Assembly: GCA_965658275.1 (NCBI GenBank)
Contig: CBFHRN010000067.1
Span: forward strand, 1 to 9,632
DNA length: 9,632 nucleotides
Source: Croceimicrobium sp965658275
GTDB lineage: Bacteria; Bacteroidota; Bacteroidia; Flavobacteriales; Schleiferiaceae
Reading direction: 5' to 3'
Shown in pieces: positions 1 through 7,628 of the stretch (position 1 is the first letter of the stretch; every line of letters starts with the position of its first letter). Made by a program: the position numbers and the translations under genes. A model generated the notes under the pieces. The model ran no database searches. It saw nothing but the letters and a program-made list of their open reading frames with translations, and was not told the DNA's origin.

Positions 1-1
1 C

Positions 2-901
2 AATTTCATCCTCTTACCAAGAGGAAATCTCAACAATCCCAATAACTTCAATTTACGGGATACTTCCGGGAATGTTTTATTTACCAATCACTTACCTGCC
101 GGAGTACATTTTCGCTTAGAGCACAATCTCCTTCAACCCAAATATTTTTACGTAAGCTTTTACCGAAGGGAGTTTCCTTTAGCCTTACCGCCCTACTCGT
201 CCAAAGGAAGTCAGTCCTTCGATATCGACCCCGACACTACTTTTTTAGTCCCTGCGGATTCGGTTTTAGCCTTTAAGGCGGAAGGTTTTTATCATTTCCG
301 CCTCGACACCAGTCAATGGTCGGGTTTTACAATGTATAGCTTTTACCAGCACTTCCCTATGGTGGGAACCCACCAAGACATGGCGGGTCCGCTGCGCTAT
401 TTAACCACGCAAAGTGAATACAATGACTTATTGGCTTTGATGGATAAACCTGAAAAATTACGCAATTGGATCGATGACTTCTGGATCCGAAAAGCGGGTA
501 ATGCTCAGCGCGCTCGCGAAATGGTGCGCGGTTTTTATGAAAGGGTAGAAAGTGCCAATCGCTTTTTTAGCTCTTACCATGAAGGTTGGAAGACGGATCG
601 TGGTATTCTCTACATCATTTATGGTCCTCCCAACAAGGTTTTCCGCTCATCGGCTGGAGAAGCCTGGGTATATGGTAATGAAAGTTCGGGCCTCTCCTAT
701 TATTTCAACTTTATTCGTCTCGACAATCCTTTTAGCGATAACGACTTCGAACTCGACCGCAGTCCACAGTACCGCTATGGCTGGGGACAAGCCATAGAAG
801 CTTGGCGACGCGGACACATTTATAACACCAAAGACATCCGCAGAGAGCAAGATGACTACGACCAACTCCAATACCGAACACGAACTCCTATGTGGTATTA
901 G
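2..901 (+). CDS. GWxTD domain-containing protein (5'-truncated)
   Basis: The reading frame is open from the left edge to a TAG at 899-901, giving 299 residues of a protein whose N-terminus lies outside the window. The first ATG in frame (332) is internal, because the sequence before it reads as ordinary protein, so I do not use it as a start. The hallmark is the motif GWKTD at fragment residues 195-199 (bases 584-598), followed by RGILYIIYGPPNKVF and then AWVYG. This matches the GWxTD family pattern of a helical segment (DDFW near residue 158), GWxTD, then a YGPP turn. The first roughly 110 residues are rich in beta-type sequence. The family is widespread in Bacteroidota and its biochemical function is unknown to me. 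Because the start is missing I cannot say whether it carries a signal peptide. Its last 16 codons overlap rlmB in another frame. Family assignment is firm; function is not claimed. Confidence 0.88.
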   Translation, partial: NFILLPRGNLNNPNNFNLRDTSGNVLFTNHLPAGVHFRLEHNLLQPKYFYVSFYRREFPLALPPYSSKGSQSFDIDPDTTFLVPADSVLAFKAEGFYHFRLDTSQWSGFTMYSFYQHFPMVGTHQDMAGPLRYLTTQSEYNDLLALMDKPEKLRNWIDDFWIRKAGNAQRAREMVRGFYERVESANRFFSSYHEGWKTDRGILYIIYGPPNKVFRSSAGEAWVYGNESSGLSYYFNFIRLDNPFSDNDFELDRSPQYRYGWGQAIEAWRRGHIYNTKDIRREQDDYDQLQYRTRTPMWY

Positions 902-1607
902 ACCACTACTTGAAGCCATTGAGGCGGGTAAGGAACTCGATAAAATTTACATCCAAAAGAATCTTCAAGGAGCCTTGTTCAAAGAACTTTGGGGGGTCAT
1001 TAAGGAACATAAACTTCCTTATACCGTGGTTCCCAAGACCCGCTTGGATAAATTCACCCGGAAGAATCATCAAGGCGTAGTAGCTACCCTTTCGGTAGTC
1101 CAAAGCGTAGATTTGAGAGAGATTGTACAAGCCACCTTTGAAAGAGGTGAAGAACCGCTAATTGTCATTTTAGACCGGGTGAGTGATGTGCGAAATTTAG
1201 GCGCTATTGCGCGCACGGCCGATGCCGTAGGTGCTCATGCTTTAGTAACTACCATGCGTAATTCGGCCGCCTTCAATATGGATGCTATGAAGGCCTCCGC
1301 TGGAGCCTTAGCCCACCTACCTGTATGTAAGGAAAGCAATCTCAATGAAACGGTTACCTATCTGCAAATGAGTGGCATACGGGTGGTTTCCTGCAGTGAG
1401 AAAACCGATACTTTACATTACGATACGGATTTAACTGGGCCCTTGGCCATTATTATGGGATCGGAAGATAAGGGCGTAGCTCCCGAACGACTCAAAGCTT
1501 CCGATGCGGTAGTTAAATTACCCATGATGGGTAAAGTTGGCTCCCTAAATGTTTCTGTAGCCGCGGGAGCGGTATTATATGAGGTTATTAGACAGCGATC
1601 AAACTAA
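852..1607 (+). CDS. rlmB: 23S rRNA (guanosine-2'-O-)-methyltransferase RlmB-like (TrmH/SpoU family)
   Basis: This 251-residue SPOUT-class enzyme is expected to transfer a methyl group from S-adenosylmethionine to the ribose 2'-OH of a 23S rRNA guanosine (Gm2251 in E. coli). Residues about 10-85 form the substrate-binding domain (EHELLCGIRPLLEAI, then HQGVVA at 73-78). The trefoil-knot catalytic domain follows with its three motifs: ILDRVSDVRNLGAIARTAD near 106-124 (N115 and the conserved R121), IMGSEDKGV at 201-209 (E205), and MMGKVGSLNVSVAAG at 225-239 (N233). The length is normal for RlmB. The ATG at 852 is the only usable start, because the conserved EHELLCGIRP begins eight codons later and no other start codon intervenes. 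This forces a 50-nt overlap with the preceding gene. The stop lies 4 nt before the M1 peptidase start, suggesting co-transcription. Another rRNA or tRNA ribose methyltransferase of this family is possible, but the domain layout favours RlmB. Confidence 0.9.
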   Translation: MTTTNSNTEHELLCGIRPLLEAIEAGKELDKIYIQKNLQGALFKELWGVIKEHKLPYTVVPKTRLDKFTRKNHQGVVATLSVVQSVDLREIVQATFERGEEPLIVILDRVSDVRNLGAIARTADAVGAHALVTTMRNSAAFNMDAMKASAGALAHLPVCKESNLNETVTYLQMSGIRVVSCSEKTDTLHYDTDLTGPLAIIMGSEDKGVAPERLKASDAVVKLPMMGKVGSLNVSVAAGAVLYEVIRQRSN

Positions 1608-1611
1608 AGCT

Positions 1612-4014
1612 ATGCGAAAAAATATTCTCGGACTTTTGATAATGCTCGCTTATTCCGTGCAAGCGCAATACAATTGCATGGACACAAAGCAGGCTTTAAG
1701 TGGCCTTAGCAGCCTAAGCATCAATAATAACGCGAAGAGCGACAGCTTCGACATTAAGCATTATAATCTCTATCTCGACTTATACACCATTGCCCAAGGA
1801 CGCTCCAATTTTAAAGCGGTAGCTGAAATAGATTTCGCCGCCAAACTAAATGGCATCCATAAATTAAATCTAGACCTTTATAAGCTGCAAGTAGACAGCA
1901 TTAGGTATTGGAAAAATGGTCTTGCCTCTACGGCCTTTAGCCATGGCTATAATGACTCATTGCTGGCCATCAATTTTAGCAGCAATTACAGCCAGGGCGA
2001 TAGCGGCAAGGTGCGTATTTATTACCACGGAGCTCCGCAAGGAGACCCCCTAAACTGGGGCGGATTTCACAGTCAGTCGGGCTACTACTACAATCTAGGA
2101 GTTGGTTTTGGCGCTAATCCCCATACCTACGGTCGCGCATGGTTTCCCTGCTACGATAATTTCGTGGAGAAGTCGACTTATAGCTTAGCAGTACTCAGCA
2201 AAGATCCCTTGCGTCCTCTGCTTAGTGGGGATCAAATTAGTCGTCAGTTAAGCGGTGATAGCCTGCTGAGCAGTGCCCATCTAAACCAAGAAATCCCCAC
2301 GTATTTGGTAAGCTTCGCCTTGGCGAATTATCAATTTTTGGAAGATACGGTAGCTGGTAAAAACGGTACTATTGATATCCTTTTAGCGGCTAAAGCTGCG
2401 GATACGAGTAATCTAAAAGCTTCCTTCACCAACCTTAAACCCACCTTCCACGCCTACGAAAGCTATTTTGGTCCCTACCAATGGCCTCGAGTAGGCTATG
2501 CGGCCACTACGGTAGGTGCAATGGAACACGCTACCAGCATTCACTTCCCCATCAGTTTAATTAATGGCACCTTGAGTGGCGAAGATATCATGGCTCACGA
2601 GCTGGCGCACCATTGGTTTGGAAACTTAATTACCTGCGAAACTTCGGACGATATGTGGATCAATGAGGGGATGGCTGAGTTTAGCTCTCACCTTTACGAA
2701 GAGTATGTATACAATCGCCGCAAGTACGAAGAAACCGTGAAGGAAAATGCATGGAATGTATTGAACTTAGCCGCCAGTCGCGATGGCAATGTACATCGCC
2801 CTTTATTTGGAATGCCACATGAATATGTTTACGGCTACCACATCTACCAAAAAGGAGCCATGGTCGGTCACAACTTGCGTCACTATTTGGGCGACAGTAT
2901 TTTCTTTTCTTCCTTACAACAACTCTTTAATGACCATGCTTACGGCAATTTAAGCAGTACCGGCATGCGCGACGAAATGATCCGAATCAGCGGCGATAGC
3001 AGTTTGTTTGACTTTTGGCAAGATTGGATTTTTGAAGCCGGTTATCCGCAGTTTTCGGTGGAAGAATGGGTTTACAGCGACCTTCTCCAAAGAATCAATA
3101 TCCGTTTAAAGCAAAGAACATTCGCAGCCCCTAATTATTTTAATTCCGTTCCTGTAGCGGTTACCTGCTTTGCCGCTGATGGCCGTAAGCTTACTTTCCA
3201 ACTCAATCACCAAGGCGAGGTTAGTCAGCACCAAGGATTGTTACTTGGTTTTAGACCGATAGCCGTTCTTGCCTCCTACGATCCCAGTTTCCTAACGGCA
3301 ACTGGTGTAGATAGAGTAGCCATTGACCAATCCGGTTTAAAGGCAGCGCCTTATGGCGGATGGACTATCAATACCACTAATTTCAGCGATACGGGATCTG
3401 TAATTGTGATGCAGCACTTGGTGGCACCTCAAAAGGATAGTGCCAATCCCTTCGACTTTAAACTTTCGGATTCTAGGTACTTTACCCTGCAGCAATTGTA
3501 TTACCAGAATACCAGCATTAGCGCCGAAGTCCGTTTTGATGGAAGCAATCGGGGCCGAGATCAAAGCTTATTGCAAAATGGAAATGACTCTCTGGTTTTG
3601 CTTTATCGGGCTAAGGGGAGTGATCAATGGAGCCTTTACCCTTATGCTAGCAAGCAAGTAAGCAGTCCAAATTCTAAAATTGGAAGTTTTAGCCTCGACC
3701 CCGTACTTGATGGAGATTATTGTTTTGCCAATAGTAAGGAGAGTCTATCCGAAGGAGCTGATTTACACTTGAACAGCAGCCAGTTTGAAGTTTTCCCTAA
3801 TCCCGCTGAAAAATTTGTGAGAATTCGATTCTTAGGGGAAGGTAAACCCGCTATGCAGTTTGAGTTGTTAGCAAGAGATGGCAAAAGCGTCGTGAAAAGC
3901 CCGGATCATGTTTTCGTCGGTCAAGAAGAATTTACCTTAAAGCTTCCAGAACTGCCGAGTGGTCAGTATTTCCTTGTTATTAATGGCGAGAGCTTTCCTT
4001 TGCTTATTAAATAA
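1612..4014 (+). CDS. Secreted M1 family metallopeptidase with T9SS sorting domain
   Basis: This 800-residue zinc aminopeptidase-type protein is probably exported across the inner membrane by Sec and across the outer membrane by T9SS. I chose ATG 1612 over the in-frame ATG 1579 because it puts a clean signal peptide at the N-terminus (MRKNILGLLIMLAYSVQAQ) and avoids overlapping rlmB. The zinc site is HELAH at residues 329-333, with the third ligand E352 exactly 18 residues later in WINEGMAEF. E330 is the general base, and Y412 in YQKGAM matches the catalytic tyrosine. The substrate motif is GAMEH (302-306) rather than the classical GAMEN. A beta-rich N-terminal domain covers about 40-245. After the catalytic part comes a beta-rich linker region, then a type A T9SS tail (about 726-800) beginning FPNPAEKFVRI and ending GQYFLVINGESFPLLIK. 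It likely trims extracellular peptides for nutrition. Family and export route are firm; the substrate is unknown. Confidence 0.93.
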   Translation: MRKNILGLLIMLAYSVQAQYNCMDTKQALSGLSSLSINNNAKSDSFDIKHYNLYLDLYTIAQGRSNFKAVAEIDFAAKLNGIHKLNLDLYKLQVDSIRYWKNGLASTAFSHGYNDSLLAINFSSNYSQGDSGKVRIYYHGAPQGDPLNWGGFHSQSGYYYNLGVGFGANPHTYGRAWFPCYDNFVEKSTYSLAVLSKDPLRPLLSGDQISRQLSGDSLLSSAHLNQEIPTYLVSFALANYQFLEDTVAGKNGTIDILLAAKAADTSNLKASFTNLKPTFHAYESYFGPYQWPRVGYAATTVGAMEHATSIHFPISLINGTLSGEDIMAHELAHHWFGNLITCETSDDMWINEGMAEFSSHLYEEYVYNRRKYEETVKENAWNVLNLAASRDGNVHRPLFGMPHEYVYGYHIYQKGAMVGHNLRHYLGDSIFFSSLQQLFNDHAYGNLSSTGMRDEMIRISGDSSLFDFWQDWIFEAGYPQFSVEEWVYSDLLQRINIRLKQRTFAAPNYFNSVPVAVTCFAADGRKLTFQLNHQGEVSQHQGLLLGFRPIAVLASYDPSFLTATGVDRVAIDQSGLKAAPYGGWTINTTNFSDTGSVIVMQHLVAPQKDSANPFDFKLSDSRYFTLQQLYYQNTSISAEVRFDGSNRGRDQSLLQNGNDSLVLLYRAKGSDQWSLYPYASKQVSSPNSKIGSFSLDPVLDGDYCFANSKESLSEGADLHLNSSQFEVFPNPAEKFVRIRFLGEGKPAMQFELLARDGKSVVKSPDHVFVGQEEFTLKLPELPSGQYFLVINGESFPLLIK

Positions 4015-4040
4015 TTGATTTAAAGCTTTTTACTTTATAG

Positions 4041-4066
4041 TATTCCTGACTATCTTTAAAGGAATA
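4041..4066. repeat. Short inverted repeat upstream of the 100-residue ORF
   Basis: TATTCCT at 4041-4047 and AGGAATA at 4060-4066 are perfect 7-bp inverted arms with a 12-nt loop. The stem extends by a G-U and an A-U pair if read as RNA. It lies in the 67-nt spacer between the M1 peptidase stop and the ATG at 4082. No T-run follows, so a classical terminator is unlikely. TATCTTTA (4051-4058), inside the loop, matches the Bacteroidota -7 element TAnnTTTG at 5 of 6 fixed positions, but I see no good TTG element upstream. It could be an operator, an mRNA hairpin or chance. Confidence 0.4.
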
Positions 4067-4081
4067 TTCAAATCAAGTTCC

Positions 4082-4384
4082 ATGAAAAGCTATTTACTTA
4101 GACCCAAACATCGTTTATACAACGTAGACCACGTTTTTTTAGCTAAGGCGCCACTTATCCCCAATCGCTATTTATGGGAAAAAAAAGGCTATCAAATGGC
4201 TTTATTTGAAAGCGAAGATGATAGCTTAATTATTTGCTCCGACCATGAGGGATTCTTAAATCAATACCGCAGCTATTATCAAGAGCGTTTTGACATGTCT
4301 GAGATGGACTTCATTCCTACCAACCATTCCCCGATCTTTGGGAAACTAGCCGCTGAAGAAGTTTTAGAAAATGCATCGGAATAA
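4082..4384 (+). CDS. Hypothetical protein, 100 residues, no recognised family
   Basis: I do not recognise this protein. It begins MKSYLLRPKHRLYNVDHVFL with a basic first third, then becomes acidic (LFESEDDSLIICSDHEGF, and AAEEVLENASE at the end). It is rich in aromatic residues (7 Tyr, 6 Phe, 1 Trp). It has no signal peptide, lipobox or membrane segment, so it is probably a small soluble cytoplasmic protein. Support for its being a real gene: it is the only open frame filling the gap between the M1 peptidase and the galactanase, its composition is protein-like, and its end overlaps the next ATG by 14 nt, typical of translational coupling. A run of eight A at 4179-4186 codes for Glu-Lys-Lys. 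No Shine-Dalgarno is seen before the ATG, as for the other genes here. No function is proposed. Confidence 0.65.
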   Translation: MKSYLLRPKHRLYNVDHVFLAKAPLIPNRYLWEKKGYQMALFESEDDSLIICSDHEGFLNQYRSYYQERFDMSEMDFIPTNHSPIFGKLAAEEVLENASE

Positions 4385-5468
4385 AGCGATTAAAAGCTTT
4401 AAGCTAATAGCCCTCTTGGGCTTTCTAATCAGTCTGCCTTCCTGCTCAAAGCCTGGGTCTGTTGATTCTGCTAAATCAAACCAAGTACAGGAACTCCTTC
4501 GGAGCGCCGATCTTTCACGCTGGCCGGAGATTGCCAGTTATAATCCTGAATTCAAAAACAGGAATGGCGAGATCCAAGCTTTCCTTGATATTTTAGAAGC
4601 GGAAGGTATTAATACGGTTCGACTCAAGCTATGGCATAGCCCTGATGGAAGAACCAGCTCTTTGGCTGAAGTGGATAGCTTTGCTCATGAGCTAAAATCT
4701 AGAGGCTTTAAAATCTGGCTAAGTCTTCATTATTCAGACACTTGGGCCGACCCTAGTCAACAGAACCCGCCAGCTGCCTGGTCTAATCTTGAATTCGAAA
4801 GCCTGAAAGATTCTATTTATCAATATACCTTTAGGATTAGCCAGCAAATTGACGCTGACATTGTTCAAATTGGAAATGAAATCAATAATGGCTTCATTCA
4901 TCCTATGGGGAATCGCTTTAGTAATCCTGAGCAATTCCAGGCCCTCTTAGAGACCGCGAGTCAGGCGGTAAGAGAGGCAGGATCAAGCAGCGAAATAATG
5001 TTGCATTACGCCGGATTTGCTGGTGCGAAAGACTTTTTCAATGAAATCCCTTCTTCTATTTACGATTGCATCGGCCTTTCCTATTATCCAAAATGGCATG
5101 GAAAAAGTTTGAGCAGTTTAAGCCTTGCCGCTGAAGAATTAACCGAAGTATTTGATAAGGATCTTTATATCGCTGAAACGGCCTATCCTTTCACCCTGGA
5201 TTGGAATGATTGGACCAACAATATCGTCGGTTTAGAATCGCAGCTAATTCCGCGCTACCCAGCCACTGCAGAAGGTCAGAAAGAATTCTTAGCCGAGATT
5301 AGGGCCATTTGCGAAAGAAATGATCGCATCCAGGGCTTTTGCTATTGGGGTGGTGAATTAATCGCCTGGAAAGGTGATACCGCCACTAATGCCTCGCCTT
5401 GGGAGAATCAAGCCCTATTTAATTTTGGCAATGAAGCGCTTCCAGTTTTAGAGGTTTTTAATCCCTAA
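4371..5468 (+). CDS. Arabinogalactan endo-beta-1,4-galactanase, GH53 lipoprotein
   Basis: This 365-residue glycoside hydrolase family 53 enzyme is expected to cleave internal beta-1,4 bonds of galactan side chains of pectin. The N-terminus has a basic stretch, a hydrophobic core and the lipobox LPSC, predicting a lipoprotein anchored at Cys25; its final membrane face is not evident. Family motifs in order: ADLSRWPEI (46-54), NTVRLKLWHSP (81-91), LHYSDTWADPSQQNPPAAW (119-137), VQIGNEINNGF (165-175) with E170 as acid/base, IAETAYPFT (267-275) with E269 as nucleophile, and the C-terminal FCYWGGELIAWKG and SPWENQALFNFG. This is a near-minimal single-domain member with no binding module. ATG 4371 is chosen because it gives the signal peptide. 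It overlaps the upstream ORF by 14 nt, and its TAA overlaps the stop codon of the convergent pgpH. No SusC/SusD or sugar transporter is visible nearby, so it is not in an obvious polysaccharide utilisation locus within this window. Confidence 0.94.
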   Translation: MHRNKAIKSFKLIALLGFLISLPSCSKPGSVDSAKSNQVQELLRSADLSRWPEIASYNPEFKNRNGEIQAFLDILEAEGINTVRLKLWHSPDGRTSSLAEVDSFAHELKSRGFKIWLSLHYSDTWADPSQQNPPAAWSNLEFESLKDSIYQYTFRISQQIDADIVQIGNEINNGFIHPMGNRFSNPEQFQALLETASQAVREAGSSSEIMLHYAGFAGAKDFFNEIPSSIYDCIGLSYYPKWHGKSLSSLSLAAEELTEVFDKDLYIAETAYPFTLDWNDWTNNIVGLESQLIPRYPATAEGQKEFLAEIRAICERNDRIQGFCYWGGELIAWKGDTATNASPWENQALFNFGNEALPVLEVFNP

Positions 5469-5475
5469 TCGGGAT
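5461..5475. repeat. Small hairpin over the two convergent stop codons
   Basis: ATCCC (5461-5465) and GGGAT (5471-5475) flank a 5-nt loop, TAATC. The hairpin spans the stop codons of the galactanase (+) and pgpH (-). In neither direction is it followed by a T-run, and the 5-bp stem is weak, so I call it only a repeat. It is the only symmetric element at this gene junction. Confidence 0.3.
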
Positions 5476-7561
5476 ACTTGATGCGGACGTGGTAAATATT
5501 CATCAGCATCTTCTTAAATATCTTTTTCACCGTTCGGATTTCACGTAGGGTGATGGGGGCATTTTCAAACTGACCGCTGGATATCTGGGCGTCAATCAAT
5601 TTCTCCACCAAAGAATCTATCTGGTCGTGATCTGGGTTTTGAATGCTCCTGCTGGCCGCCTCAACGGTATCTGCCATCATTAATACCGCTGTTTCTTTGG
5701 AAAATGGCTTGGGGCCAGGATAAGTGAACTTTTCTAAAGCTTTTTCATCCTCGGGGAAATCTTTAATGTACTGTCGGTAAAAATACATTACCGTAGAAGT
5801 CCCATGATGTGTTCGAATAAAGTCAATAAGAACATCAGGAAGCTTATGCTCTTTCGCTAATTGAATACCATCGCCGACATGGCCAATTATAATCTCGGCG
5901 CTTTCCTCAAAACTTAATTCATTATGAGGGTTAATACCGGTGCTTTGGTTCTCAATAAAGTACATAGGGCTTTGCAGCTTACCAATATCGTGATACAAGG
6001 CACCCGTGCGAGCTAGCAGCGCGTTACCACCGATTGCAAGGCATGCGTTCTCGGTCAGATTTGCCACCTGCATCACGTGCTGGAAAGTACCCGGAGCAAT
6101 CTCGGCCATTTCCCGAAGCAAGGGATTATTAGTATCACTAAGCTCGAGCAATGATATCTCGGAAACCAAACCAAATAAACGCTCTTCAAAATAGATGAGT
6201 GGAAAGGACACTAGAGTAAGTAGTCCATTGGCCATGAAATAGCCGAATACGGTATAGTCGATACTCCCCAAACTACCTTCCTGTAAAATCGCCAAACTGA
6301 AATAGGAAACGGCATATACCAAGGTGATCTTAGCCGCTGTAAGGAAAAGGTCCCGCCGTTTATATAAATTGTTTACCAGCAAGACTGCAAATATCCCAGC
6401 TACAAACTGAAGGAGTATAAATTCAAAACTATTGGGCACTTGGAAGGCAATGAGAAGCATCGCGATAAAGTGCATAAATAAGGCTAGGCGAATATCAAAA
6501 AAGGAACGGATCACCATCGGTAAAATGGCGAAAGGCACGAGGTAGAGGAAATCTGGATCCCATCGAGCAATGAGGCGCGCCACACCTACCATAATTAGGA
6601 TATTCAATAAGATGAAGGTGAGTCGGGCGATATCTTCTAAAACCAATCGGTCGAACTGCCGTAAGTAGGCAAAAATCGCCAAGAATAGAATCCCAATGAG
6701 CAATATTTGCCCGAAAAGCAAGCCGTAATAGGAGTTAGAGCCTGCTAAAGAACCTTCATAAACCACTTTCAATGACTTTAGCTTGGCATAGCGGCCCTCA
6801 TCTACCAGGTTACCTTGCGCGATAATGAGCTCCCCCTTTTCCACCATTCCGCGGGTCGGTGTAATGGAGTTAAGCTGATTATCTAAATATTTTTGAGTCG
6901 TCTCCAAATCGAAAAAGACATTATAGCGAAGATTTGCACTGATACGCGCCGCAAGGAAAGCGCTCAATTCGGCCGAAAAAGCCTGCTTTACTGCTGATCT
7001 AGCTGCTTCGGCAGCATCTCTAATATTAAGGAAATCTTGTATTTCGACGGGTTTACTTAGGCCCTCCTTTAGAAGGAGCACCTCACCAAAATCTTGAACC
7101 AAGGCATCGTCACTAGGCTGCAAAATACCTTTAGCGGTAAGCCTTTGGATTTGCAAGACTCCTTCCTTTAAAAGACTGTCTCTAAGACCCACTTGATCTA
7201 AACTATCACCGCTTAGCTCGAAACGCCCCGCCGACTTTGCATCCGACCATGAATTCATGAAGTCTTCCTCAAAATTGGACAAGATTCGAGCTCCCTGTTC
7301 CGCGTCCCACTTCAAAAAAACAGTTTTGCTTTCTTGCAAATTAGACCGTTCGCTCGTCAATTCCTCTTCAGTCTTTTCAATCGCAAAATCGAAGGGTGCC
7401 AGCAAGTTTTCATGCTGCCAAGGTTTCGACCGCTGAAATTCATATTTAAATTTTGCTTCCCGCGGACTGAGATATACCACTAGGGCAATCGAACTCAAAA
7501 AGAGCAAGACCGTGGATATCTGTGTTTGATAGTTTTGAATTAAGAGGATTAGCTTTCTCAT
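5465..7561 (-). CDS. pgpH: PgpH-like 7TM-HD cyclic-di-AMP phosphodiesterase
   Basis: This 698-residue integral membrane protein is expected to hydrolyse c-di-AMP to pApA, lowering the second messenger that controls osmotic and cell-wall balance. Layout: one N-terminal membrane segment (about 15-31), a large extracytoplasmic 7TMR-HDED domain (about 35-275) ending in the typical GMVEKGELIIAQGNLVDEG stretch, seven membrane segments between about 278 and 457, then a cytoplasmic HD domain. All expected metal ligands are present: H495 (GTFQH), H524-D525 (HDIGK), H561 (GHVGD), H585-H586 (THHGT) and D631 (MMADT). Spacing from the HD pair agrees with what I recall of Listeria PgpH (29 before, 37 and 61 after). 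The length is normal for the family. It is transcribed divergently from the thiolase across 166 bp and converges on the galactanase gene with overlapping stops (TAG at 5465-5467). Family and catalytic competence are firm; substrate is inferred from the family. Confidence 0.93.
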   Translation of the reverse strand: MRKLILLIQNYQTQISTVLLFLSSIALVVYLSPREAKFKYEFQRSKPWQHENLLAPFDFAIEKTEEELTSERSNLQESKTVFLKWDAEQGARILSNFEEDFMNSWSDAKSAGRFELSGDSLDQVGLRDSLLKEGVLQIQRLTAKGILQPSDDALVQDFGEVLLLKEGLSKPVEIQDFLNIRDAAEAARSAVKQAFSAELSAFLAARISANLRYNVFFDLETTQKYLDNQLNSITPTRGMVEKGELIIAQGNLVDEGRYAKLKSLKVVYEGSLAGSNSYYGLLFGQILLIGILFLAIFAYLRQFDRLVLEDIARLTFILLNILIMVGVARLIARWDPDFLYLVPFAILPMVIRSFFDIRLALFMHFIAMLLIAFQVPNSFEFILLQFVAGIFAVLLVNNLYKRRDLFLTAAKITLVYAVSYFSLAILQEGSLGSIDYTVFGYFMANGLLTLVSFPLIYFEERLFGLVSEISLLELSDTNNPLLREMAEIAPGTFQHVMQVANLTENACLAIGGNALLARTGALYHDIGKLQSPMYFIENQSTGINPHNELSFEESAEIIIGHVGDGIQLAKEHKLPDVLIDFIRTHHGTSTVMYFYRQYIKDFPEDEKALEKFTYPGPKPFSKETAVLMMADTVEAASRSIQNPDHDQIDSLVEKLIDAQISSGQFENAPITLREIRTVKKIFKKMLMNIYHVRIKYPD

Positions 7562-7628
7562 GGAAGCCGCTAATTTAAAGGCTTATTTTATTTAATTTCG
7601 CCCACATTGCTAAGTAAAGACAAATCTT

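Noticed and set aside
332..334. ATG 332 as start of the first gene
   Set aside because: The same frame is open to the window edge with plausible protein sequence, so the gene is truncated on the left and this Met is internal.
647..919. Minus-strand 90-residue open frame
   Set aside because: It lies opposite the GWxTD and rlmB genes, which carry clear family motifs; no motif or context supports it.
1579..1611. Upstream in-frame ATG for the M1 peptidase (adds 11 residues)
   Set aside because: It would put acidic and polar residues before the signal peptide and overlap rlmB by 29 nt; ATG 1612 gives a normal signal peptide.
4179..4186. Run of eight A as a programmed slippage or phase-variation site
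   Set aside because: The shifted frame checked reaches a stop about a dozen codons later and the run simply encodes Glu-Lys-Lys; no evidence of variation.
5433..5442. Palindrome GAAGCGCTTC followed by a T-rich stretch, as a terminator for the galactanase gene
   Set aside because: It is inside the coding region, has no loop and can form at most a few pairs.
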